The notes under the pieces are model-generated. The model saw only the letters and a program-made list of their open reading frames with translations. It was not told the origin of the DNA and searched no databases. The position numbers were made by a program, and so were the translations under genes. This document shows, one piece after another, positions 33,116-40,172 of a stretch of 64,000 bases of DNA (its first letter is position 1; each line of letters opens with the position of its first letter). The stretch comes from Pelomonas sp047654805 (GTDB taxonomy: Bacteria; Pseudomonadota; Gammaproteobacteria; Burkholderiales; Burkholderiaceae_C), in assembly GCF_047654805.1 (NCBI RefSeq), contig NZ_JASGIV010000001.1, positions 2,294,001 to 2,358,000 of the forward strand, in the 5' to 3' direction.

Positions 33116-34360
33116 ATGAACCCTATGCGCAATCAGGGGTCTGCCAATGCAGTGCTCCACCCACCAGTCGCCTCACGCGGCGCCACGGCGGGCCTCGTGC
33201 TGTCGATGCTGCTGGCTTCGCTGGGAACCAGCATCGCCAACATCTCCTTGCCGGCGTTGGCCGATGCCTTCGCCGCCCCCTTCACCCAGGTGCAGGCCGT
33301 TGTCGTCGCCTACCTGGCGGGCCTGACGGTCTCGGTTTTCATCGCAGGCCATTTGGGCGATCGCCGGGGCCTCAAACCCATGCTGTTGGCAGGCTTGCTG
33401 CTGTTCGCCGGCGGCGCTTTGCTCTGCGGCCTCGCGCCGAGCCTGGGGCTGCTAGTCGGCGCCCGGGCACTGCAGGGCATGGGCGCGGCCTTCCTCATGA
33501 CGCTGTCCATGGCGCTGATGCGCGAGGCGGCGGATCCCAAGCGCATGGGGCAGGCGATGGGGCTGCTGGGCACCGTGTCGGCGCTGGGCACGGCGCTCGG
33601 CCCATCGCTGGGCGGCGCGCTGCTTGCGCTGGCGGGCTGGCGCAGCATCTTCTTGCTGCAGGTGCCGCTGGCACTCGGGGCGTGGTTCCTCGCCTGGCTA
33701 TGGCTGCCGGCGGGCGGCGGCAGGCCAGGTGCGGCCCCTGCGCCCTGGCGCGCCCTGTCCGGACAAGGCCTGGTGCCCGCACTGGGGGTCAACGTGCTGG
33801 TCGCGGCGGTGATGATGACGACGTTGGTCGTCGGTCCGTTCTACCTGGGAGCGGGCTTGGGCATCCAGGCGGCACAGGTGGGGATGGTGATGTCGGTCGG
33901 CCCACTGATATCGATCTTCGGCGGCGTGCTCGCCGGCAGGCGGGTTGACGCCTGGGGCAGCCGCAGGACGTTCATGCTCGGGTTGGGCCTGCTCGCGGCC
34001 GGTGCAGCCCTGATGGCCTGGCTGCCCGACAGGATCGGTGTGCTGGGGTATCTGCTTGCCATCGCCGTGCTGACGCCGGGCTACCAACTGTTCCAGGCCG
34101 CCAACAACACGGCGACGCTCGCCGATGTGCCTCAGGAGCGCCGAGGCGCGGTCTCCGGGCTGCTGAGCCTGTCGCGCAATATCGGCCTGATCCTGGGAGC
34201 GTCCGTGATGGGCAGGGTGTTCGCGTGGGGTGCCGGCACGACCGACTTCAATCATGCAGCCCCATCAGCCATGGCACGTGGGCTGCTGGTGAGCTTCGCG
34301 CTGGCGGCTGTACTGATGCTCGTGTGCGCTGCCCCCAGGATTCGTAGCACTTCGATCTAG
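33116..34360 (+). CDS. MFS exporter, last residues replaced by IS3 sequence
   Basis: 414 codons from ATG 33116, with GGAGGT upstream. Motif A is visible ('GHLGDRRGLKPMLLAG'), as are the antiporter motif C region ('LGTVSALGTALGPSLGGALL') and 12 or so membrane segments. Native sequence runs to 34324; the last dozen codons (ending 'RIRSTSI') are IS3 DNA. Since the last helix is nearly complete, the protein may still work. It is probably a drug exporter controlled by the divergent MerR regulator. Confidence 0.85.
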   Translation: MNPMRNQGSANAVLHPPVASRGATAGLVLSMLLASLGTSIANISLPALADAFAAPFTQVQAVVVAYLAGLTVSVFIAGHLGDRRGLKPMLLAGLLLFAGGALLCGLAPSLGLLVGARALQGMGAAFLMTLSMALMREAADPKRMGQAMGLLGTVSALGTALGPSLGGALLALAGWRSIFLLQVPLALGAWFLAWLWLPAGGGRPGAAPAPWRALSGQGLVPALGVNVLVAAVMMTTLVVGPFYLGAGLGIQAAQVGMVMSVGPLISIFGGVLAGRRVDAWGSRRTFMLGLGLLAAGAALMAWLPDRIGVLGYLLAIAVLTPGYQLFQAANNTATLADVPQERRGAVSGLLSLSRNIGLILGASVMGRVFAWGAGTTDFNHAAPSAMARGLLVSFALAAVLMLVCAAPRIRSTSI

Positions 34361-35235
34361 AGCCCAGGGGTTTGCATCGTAGTTGTCGATGCGGGGTTTG
34401 GCGCGGTGTCGCCAGCATGCTGGCGACACCGCGCGGCGAACACGGCCGGCGGCACATACCCGAGGGTGCTGTGCGGCCGGTGGTGGTTGTAGTCCTCGCG
34501 CCAGTTGTCGATGACGCTGCGCATGTGGCTCGGGCTGGCGAACCAGTGCTGCGACAGGCACTCGTCTCGGAAGCGGCTGTTGAAGCTCTCGATGTAGGCG
34601 TTCTGCACCGGCTTGCCGGGCTGGATGAAGCGCAGCTCGACGCCGCTCCTGGCGGCCCATGTCTGCATCGTCCGGCCCGCGAACTCCGGGCCGTTGTCGG
34701 TGCGGATCACTTTGGGCAAGCCTCGTTCGGCCTTGACCTGCTCGAGCACCCGCGTGACATACAGCGCGGGTATCGACGTGTCCACGGCGATCTGCACTGC
34801 CTCCTTGCTGCAGTCGTCCACCACAGTCAGCGTCTTGACCCTGCGGCCGTTGGCCAGTTCGTCGAACACAAAGTCCATGCTCCACACCTCATCGGGTTGC
34901 ATCGGGCGCACCAACGGCTGCCGCTCAGGCACGGGCAGCTTCTTGCGCCGGCGCTTGCGCACCATCAGCCCTTCCTCGCGGTAGACCCGGTAGGTGCGCT
35001 TGACGTTGATCGTCCAGCCTTCGAGCTGCAGTCGGCTGTGCAGCATGCGGTAGCCGTGGCGGCGATGCTGGCCGGCGAGCTCTGTCAGTCGCTCACGCAG
35101 CCGGCCGTTGCCGTCGTCGCGGGGCCGGTAGCGCAGGGTGCTGGCGCTCATGCCCACCAGCTTGAGGGCCCGGCGTTCGCTCAAGCCTTTGTCCTGCAAC
35201 TGCCGCACAACCTCGCGCCGCGCCGCCACGGCCAT
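34357..35235 (-). CDS. IS3-family transposase OrfB (copy 2)
   Basis: 292 residues with all three DDE residues intact ('SMDFVFDELANG', 'RTDNGPEFAGR', 'NAYIESFNSRFRDE'). It differs from copy 1 at a handful of positions, such as 'QDKGLSERRALKLV' where copy 1 has GW. It probably requires frameshifting from orfA. Confidence 0.94.
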   Translation of the reverse strand: MAVAARREVVRQLQDKGLSERRALKLVGMSASTLRYRPRDDGNGRLRERLTELAGQHRRHGYRMLHSRLQLEGWTINVKRTYRVYREEGLMVRKRRRKKLPVPERQPLVRPMQPDEVWSMDFVFDELANGRRVKTLTVVDDCSKEAVQIAVDTSIPALYVTRVLEQVKAERGLPKVIRTDNGPEFAGRTMQTWAARSGVELRFIQPGKPVQNAYIESFNSRFRDECLSQHWFASPSHMRSVIDNWREDYNHHRPHSTLGYVPPAVFAARCRQHAGDTAPNPASTTTMQTPGL

Positions 35236-35495
35236 CACTTTCCCTTGAGCACCTCGCGCATCGCGTCGATCTCGAGCATCGAGTTGGCCAGCAGCTTCTT
35301 GAGCTTCGTGTTCTCCGCCTCCAGCGTCTTCAGCCGCTGCGCGTCCGACACGTTCATGCCGCCGAACTTGGCCTTCCAGGCGTAGTAGCTCGGCTCGCTG
35401 AAGCCATGCTTCCTGCACAGCTCCTTGACCGGCAGGCCAGCATCGGCCTCACGCAGGAACCCAATGATCTGTTCCTCGGTGTATCGCTTCTTCAT
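35235..35495 (-). CDS. IS3-family transposase OrfA (copy 2)
   Basis: 86 residues, identical in the visible sequence to copy 1. In this copy the upstream frame is open for five more codons ('MEIGP'). The slippery heptamer GGGAAAG lies at 35238-35244, just before the stop. Confidence 0.93.
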   Translation of the reverse strand: MKKRYTEEQIIGFLREADAGLPVKELCRKHGFSEPSYYAWKAKFGGMNVSDAQRLKTLEAENTKLKKLLANSMLEIDAMREVLKGK

Positions 35496-35564
35496 CGGTC
35501 CGATCTCCATCTCGGGTTGATCGGACTCTAGAACTACCTGCTGCGGATCTCAGGGGGCAGCGCA

Positions 35565-35742
35565 TGCCTTCCAAGATGCCAAACGTCGCGACTACGCCCG
35601 CTCCGACAGAGATGGCCATGAAAGCAAACATGGTCGATGGCTCAAGGTTGTACTCCTTGAGGAAGACCCCGGTGATCAAGAAGACGGCAAACGAGACCGC
35701 CGCAAATGCAGCGGCTGGCCGCTTTTTCTGAAAACCCTTCAA
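35565..35742 (-). pseudogene. Small membrane protein truncated by IS3 copy 2
   Basis: ATG at 35742 reads 'MKGFQKKRPAAAFAAVSFAV', a second hydrophobic stretch follows ('MFAFMAISVGAGVVATFGIL'), and then the frame enters the IS3 end. About 59 native residues remain with two membrane helices. Family unknown. Confidence 0.55.
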
Positions 35743-35899
35743 GCTCTATCCTCCAGTGCCCATGTCTTCGGCTAAGCCGAGCATCGTCTCCGATTGCCTT
35801 GAGCTGGAACCAGGTGAATCTGCCCATCGTGTCTGCGAGGCGCTCCGCCCCCCATCTCCACTACAGACTCCGGCCACACAGGCACCTGCCACGTCCTAG

Positions 35900-36463
35900 T
35901 CAGAAGCGCACGACGTACCGTAGCTGCAGAAAATCCTGCCCTGGATTGGGCCGTTTGATCCCGCCGTTTGAGTAGTGCTGGACACGCAAGACCAACTCCT
36001 GGTCTTGGTTCTGGCCAAACCGATAGCCGAATCCGAGGTGGTCCCCAAAGTTGAAAGTGGTGCTGAACTGTCGGTCTGCACTTCGATAGATGGGGAGCAG
36101 GAAGTTCGCGCCGATGCCGCCCTCCACGAACCAGGGGCGACCTCCAGAGCCGAAGCTCCATCGCAGCACAGGGGTGACGCCAAGCTGCGTGACCCAAGAG
36201 GAGGCCGTTGATCCATCGGGCTGGTCGACAGACCACCGCCCAAGGGATACCTCCCAGTAGAGGCTCAGGTATCCATCTCCCAGGAACCGCCCAACGTTGC
36301 CCTGCCAAATAAGCCCGGTGGTCAGTGTCGTCGTGTCCTGGGCCGCACCTGCCTGGAAGAAGTACTGATCGGGAAGAAGGCCCGTGAGCTCATCCGCCTG
36401 CGCGTGAGTCATCGGCATCAGCGCAGTCACTGCCGCCAGGCAGAAGAATTTGCTTGGAGGCAT
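35900..36463 (-). CDS. pagL: Lipid A 3-O-deacylase (PagL-like)
   Basis: 187 residues. A signal peptide ends near 'MTHAQA'. The mature part is an outer-membrane beta-barrel ending in Phe ('FLQLRYVVRF'). The PagL active-site segment is intact: 'ELVLRVQHYSNGGIKRPNPG', with the catalytic His-Ser pair in QHYS. The preceding strand 'FGDHLGFGYRFG' is also typical. It removes the 3-linked acyl chain from lipid A, altering envelope charge and immune recognition. Confidence 0.88.
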   Translation of the reverse strand: MPPSKFFCLAAVTALMPMTHAQADELTGLLPDQYFFQAGAAQDTTTLTTGLIWQGNVGRFLGDGYLSLYWEVSLGRWSVDQPDGSTASSWVTQLGVTPVLRWSFGSGGRPWFVEGGIGANFLLPIYRSADRQFSTTFNFGDHLGFGYRFGQNQDQELVLRVQHYSNGGIKRPNPGQDFLQLRYVVRF

Positions 36464-36601
36464 CGCGTTCCTATCAACTTCCGAGACAGCGGCGCCGTGC
36501 CAGCTCCCAAAGCGTGCCTAGTTCAAGGCACGCATGCCTCCGGCGCCACCAGGACAGTCGAGGCAAGTGGCGGCAGGAATTCAGCGAGTAAGCCGCAGCT
36601 C

Positions 36602-37093
36602 TTAACGAGCAGCCCGCTCCAGCCTGAGGCCGCGCCATTGCAGCAGCGCGCCTATCACGAAGATGACGAAGCATCCTCCGACTGCCTTAGCCAGCATCGG
36701 ATCTTCCGGACTGCTAAAGACGGGGGCACCGTAGGGCAACCGAGTGAAGGTTTCCGTGATGCCGGGCACCATGTGCAGGAAGACGGTGAACGAGTAGCCG
36801 ATGACTTCAGCGGTAGCAGCCCACGGCCTCCTGAGGCGTTGTCGCCCTGCCCAGGCGCAAAAGGCAAGCACGCCGAGCGTCAGCAGCGCCAGCGCGTGCG
36901 GCTTGCCGAACCCACCATGGTGGAAGATGCCCAGCGATGTCACGCAGGTCGCGACCGTCGCGCCGATGTAGATCCTGCCGCTCGCGGTTCTCGGGGTGAT
37001 CTCGTGATACGTCGCAAGGCACAGCGCGCCCGCGCCGAGAGCGAAGACCGCGATGAGCGTATGGACCAGTCCGAAGAGCGTGATTCCAAGCAT
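36602..37093 (-). CDS. Four-helix membrane protein of unknown function
   Basis: 163 residues, four hydrophobic segments ('GLVHTLIAVFALGAGALCLA', 'IYIGATVATCVTSLGIFHHG', 'EVIGYSFTVFLHMVPGITET', 'GCFVIFVIGALLQWRG'). Conserved-looking His residues (HH in the second, H in the third) suggest heme or metal contact, as in DUF2306-like proteins. It lies 35 bases downstream of the cytochrome c gene on the same strand and may belong to that respiratory set. Confidence 0.6.
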   Translation of the reverse strand: MLGITLFGLVHTLIAVFALGAGALCLATYHEITPRTASGRIYIGATVATCVTSLGIFHHGGFGKPHALALLTLGVLAFCAWAGRQRLRRPWAATAEVIGYSFTVFLHMVPGITETFTRLPYGAPVFSSPEDPMLAKAVGGCFVIFVIGALLQWRGLRLERAAR

Positions 37094-37128
37094 GGTGGCT
37101 CCTTGAGCAGCGGCAAGCGCTGCGGCGT

Positions 37129-37500
37129 TTACTTGAGCGTGGCCAGGTAAGCCACGAGGTTTGCGCGCTGTGCGGCGTCCGGCATGCCCGAGAACGGCAT
37201 CACGTTGCCGGGCACGACCTTCTGAGGCTCAGCCAGGTAGGCGTCCAGCGTCTTCTCGGTCCAGGTGACGTTCGACGTCTTCATCGCGCGGCTGAACCGG
37301 AAGCCAGCTGCCGTGCCCGCCTTGCGGCCGACCAAGTCTTTGAGGCCTGGCCCAACGCCGTTGTTGGCATCAGTGGCATGGCAGGCAATGCACTGTGCGT
37401 ACAGCGCCTTCCCAGCCGCCACGTCCTGGGCGGCGACCGGCCGATACATCGAGAACAGGGCGAGCGGGAGAGAGAAGAACAGGGTGCGCTTGAGGTTCAT
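37129..37500 (-). CDS. Monoheme c-type cytochrome
   Basis: 123 residues. A signal peptide ends near 'YRPVAA'. The heme site is 'YAQCIACHATDANNGVGPGL' (CxxCH). The axial Met is probably in 'VVPGNVMPFSGMPDAAQRAN'. It is a class I small cytochrome like mitochondrial cytochrome c. It lies downstream of the dehydrogenase genes and is the likely electron acceptor of that enzyme in the periplasm. Confidence 0.92.
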   Translation of the reverse strand: MNLKRTLFFSLPLALFSMYRPVAAQDVAAGKALYAQCIACHATDANNGVGPGLKDLVGRKAGTAAGFRFSRAMKTSNVTWTEKTLDAYLAEPQKVVPGNVMPFSGMPDAAQRANLVAYLATLK

Positions 37501-37533
37501 GGTGATCTCCAGGTTTGAGGACAGCGAGGGAGT

Positions 37534-39294
37534 TCAGAACATCCGGGGGCGATCGACGTACCGAGCGATGTCGTCGCCCACGCGGAGCGCGAGAGCCGCG
37601 AGCGGGCCAGTCGGGTTGTAGCCACTGTTGTGGGTGAACACCGAAGCGCCGACGACAAACAGGTTCTGCGCATCCCAGTGCTGGAGATGCGGCGACACGA
37701 CGCTGGTTCCAGGGTCGATGCCCATCACCGTTCCGCCGGTGATGTGGGTGCTTTGATAGACGCGCGTGTCGAAGGGAGCCTTGACTGGGTTCGCAGGGCC
37801 TACGATGTCCGCGCCCATGGTGTTGGCGATGTCAGCCATCTTCTGGGTCACGTACTTGGACATCTTGAGCTCGTTGTCCCGCCAGTCGAAGTTCATGCGG
37901 AGCAGCGGCTGGCCATAGGCGTCCTTGTAAGTGGGGTCCAGGTCGAGGAAGTTCTCCGTGTGGGGGTAGCAGCTCCCCTGGAGAACCAACGACATGGAGT
38001 GCGCGTACCAGTCGGCGTTGGCCTTTTTCCAGGCCGTGCCCCAGCGGGGCGTGCCAGGCGGCACCCGGTGCGTGGTGATGGGGCGGCCACCGAACATGCT
38101 TGCGCCGATGCCGCCACCGCCAAGGAAACCCAGACCGGCGTGGTCGAAGTTGTCGTTGTTGAACTCGTCCAGATAGACCTGAGTGCTGCCGGTCGCGAGG
38201 AACGGGTTGAACCAGCGGTCCTTCATGAACAGGCTCACGTTGGACATGGTTTGGTAGCAGAAATTCTTCCCAACCACGCCCTTCTTCGACACCGGGTCAT
38301 ACGGCTTGCCAATGCCACTGGTCAGCAGCAGCTTGGTGTTTGTCATCGTGAACGCACCAAGCATGACCACATCGGCAGGCTGGTCGTACTCCTGACCGGT
38401 CGTCAGATCCAGGTAGCGGACACCCGTGACGCGCTTCGCCGCCTTGTCGTAGTTGATGCCCAGCACATGGGAGTGCAGTCGCACCTCGAAATTCGCCCGC
38501 TGCTTGAGCATCGGGTACAGCAACACCTGGGGCGAGGCCTTCGCATTGGCCTCGCAGATGAAGCGCTCGCAGTGACCGCAGTACTGGCAGGCCCCGAGCT
38601 TCTGCCCATCCGGGTTGGTGTACGCGCCCGGCGAGTTGGCCGCGGGCAATGGAAACGGGTGGTAGCCCAGCTTCTCCGTTGCCGCTTTGAACACCATGCC
38701 GGCCTCGGTCAGCTCGAGCGGCGGCTGCGGATACTGGCCGTCGCGAGGGGCCTCAAATGGATTGCCACCGGCTTGAAACTGCCCGTTGATGTTCCCGGCG
38801 CGGCCCGCGATTCCGAAGAGCTTTTCGAACAGCTCGTGGTACGGCCGCATCTCCGCGTATGTGGTGCCCCAGTCTTGCAGCGGCACATCCTTGGGAATCG
38901 CACCCTTCCCGTAGCGGTCCACGTGACGCTTGCGAATCTCGGGGTCGTACTCGGCCCAGCGGAAGAGGTGACCGTTCCAGTGGTTTGCTGCCCCGCCCAA
39001 CCCTTCGCCAGGAAGGAACGCCTCCATCCAGCGCACAGGAAGCGCGGTCTCGTTGCGGTTGTGCCGTAGGGTGTAGGTCTGGGTTGACCAGTCTTGGATG
39101 AGGCCTTGACGCACATCCCAGCGCAACTCATCCCGCTGGGTTGGTAGCGACGAGGCCGCGCTCTTGACGTGGTCCCCTCCCCGCTCGAGCACCAGCACGC
39201 TGATGCCTTGGGCAGACAGTTGGCGAGCAGCAAGGCCGGCCGTCAGGCCACCGCCGATGATCACGACGGACTTTCGTTGGAGCTTCTTTGCCAT
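37534..39294 (-). CDS. GMC-family FAD dehydrogenase (gluconate/sugar dehydrogenase large subunit type)
   Basis: 586 residues. The FAD-binding Rossmann motif is near the start ('SVVIIGGGLTAGLAARQLSA', then 'VLVLERGGDHV'). A Cys cluster 'GACQYCGHCERFICEANAKA' is typical of membrane gluconate/fructose-dehydrogenase flavoproteins. The GMC C-terminal block is 'THITGGTVMGIDPGTSVVSP' with 'VVGASVFTHNSGYNPTGPLA' (His/Asn active-site pair). It oxidises an alcohol or sugar acid and passes electrons to a cytochrome. It lies between the subunit-3 gene and the cytochrome. Confidence 0.88.
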   Translation of the reverse strand: MAKKLQRKSVVIIGGGLTAGLAARQLSAQGISVLVLERGGDHVKSAASSLPTQRDELRWDVRQGLIQDWSTQTYTLRHNRNETALPVRWMEAFLPGEGLGGAANHWNGHLFRWAEYDPEIRKRHVDRYGKGAIPKDVPLQDWGTTYAEMRPYHELFEKLFGIAGRAGNINGQFQAGGNPFEAPRDGQYPQPPLELTEAGMVFKAATEKLGYHPFPLPAANSPGAYTNPDGQKLGACQYCGHCERFICEANAKASPQVLLYPMLKQRANFEVRLHSHVLGINYDKAAKRVTGVRYLDLTTGQEYDQPADVVMLGAFTMTNTKLLLTSGIGKPYDPVSKKGVVGKNFCYQTMSNVSLFMKDRWFNPFLATGSTQVYLDEFNNDNFDHAGLGFLGGGGIGASMFGGRPITTHRVPPGTPRWGTAWKKANADWYAHSMSLVLQGSCYPHTENFLDLDPTYKDAYGQPLLRMNFDWRDNELKMSKYVTQKMADIANTMGADIVGPANPVKAPFDTRVYQSTHITGGTVMGIDPGTSVVSPHLQHWDAQNLFVVGASVFTHNSGYNPTGPLAALALRVGDDIARYVDRPRMF

Positions 39295-39302
39295 GGTCGT
39301 GT

Positions 39303-40043
39303 TCAGGAGAAGTCAGCGATGGACTTGGGATCTTTCGCACCGGGGAATGGCTTCCCGCGGTACTGGATGACGTCGATGGCGTGCGTCGCCGGCAGACCTG
39401 GGTAGCCGACGAGCTTCCAGAAAACCTTCCCCGCGTTCCCGCCATAGATGGGGTCGGCAAAGCAGGCCTGGGTAAACAGCGGGTAGACCAGCTCGTTGAA
39501 CCAAGCGCCCAGCGGCAGCTCTTCGTGGGTCAGCTTTCCCGCCGAGACCGCCTGCAGGACTGCTTCAGCGTCGGCAGGCGCGAGCGAGTCGAATGCCTTG
39601 CCGTACTGCTTCTGGCAGGCTGCATCAACAGCTTCGATGCCGGCAAAGAAGAAGCGCTGCGGCGTCATCGGCAGCTGGTAGCCCATCTCCGCCTTACCCT
39701 GCTTCCAGGGACCATTCATGTAGCGGCGCGCCCCACGACCGTAGTCGCCAGCCAACTGCCGGTCGATGAAGACCGCCAGCCCGCAGTCGACGCCAGCTGG
39801 CGTGAACTGGTCGGCGGGACACATCGTGTTGACCAGCGTCTCCACGAAGGCAGCCTCGCGCGGGCCGAAGCAGATGTACCCTGGTGCTACGTCGCCAGCT
39901 GTAGCCGCCATAGCGGTGTCATCCGCTTGGGCGCGGCATTGGATGGGTGAGACGATGGCTACCCCGCTCGCCACTGCACCCCCAGCGACCTGCTTCAAGA
40001 AGCCGCGGCGCGCCGGAATGTCCCCGGAATCGTTGTTGCCCAT
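39303..40043 (-). CDS. Gluconate 2-dehydrogenase subunit 3 family protein
   Basis: 246 residues with a Tat signal ('IPARRGFLKQVAGGAVASGV'). The body has 'FGPREAAFVETLVNTMCPAD' and 'FIDRQLAGDYGRGARRYMNG', both typical of the small Gdh subunit, which is exported by Tat and carries the flavoprotein with it. It starts 8 bases before the GMC gene, forming one operon. Confidence 0.88.
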   Translation of the reverse strand: MGNNDSGDIPARRGFLKQVAGGAVASGVAIVSPIQCRAQADDTAMAATAGDVAPGYICFGPREAAFVETLVNTMCPADQFTPAGVDCGLAVFIDRQLAGDYGRGARRYMNGPWKQGKAEMGYQLPMTPQRFFFAGIEAVDAACQKQYGKAFDSLAPADAEAVLQAVSAGKLTHEELPLGAWFNELVYPLFTQACFADPIYGGNAGKVFWKLVGYPGLPATHAIDVIQYRGKPFPGAKDPKSIADFS

Positions 40044-40172
40044 CGGTGCCTCTCCAGGCGTTGATCTGGCAACGATTCTTCGAGTTAGCCCCCAGAGACG
40101 TTAGGGTCTCATGGGCCAACAAATTGACCGTAGCGGCCTCCGCTCAGCCAGCGGCTCTGCTCGTCTTCGAAG

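Larger units (their letters stand above)
34325..35564 (-). mobile_element. IS3-family element, copy 2 (1240 bp)
   Basis: Same length, orientation and ends as the copy at 22750-23989, with only scattered substitutions (for example Trp/Leu, Asn/Ser and Asp/Glu changes in OrfB). The flanking 4 bases (CGTG left, TGCC right) do not match each other, nor those of copy 1 crosswise. Confidence 0.94.

Noticed and set aside
22660..35742. The small gene stubs outside the two IS3 copies being halves of one gene
   Set aside because: Joining 22749 to 35565 does not give a continuous frame, and the flanks share no duplication.
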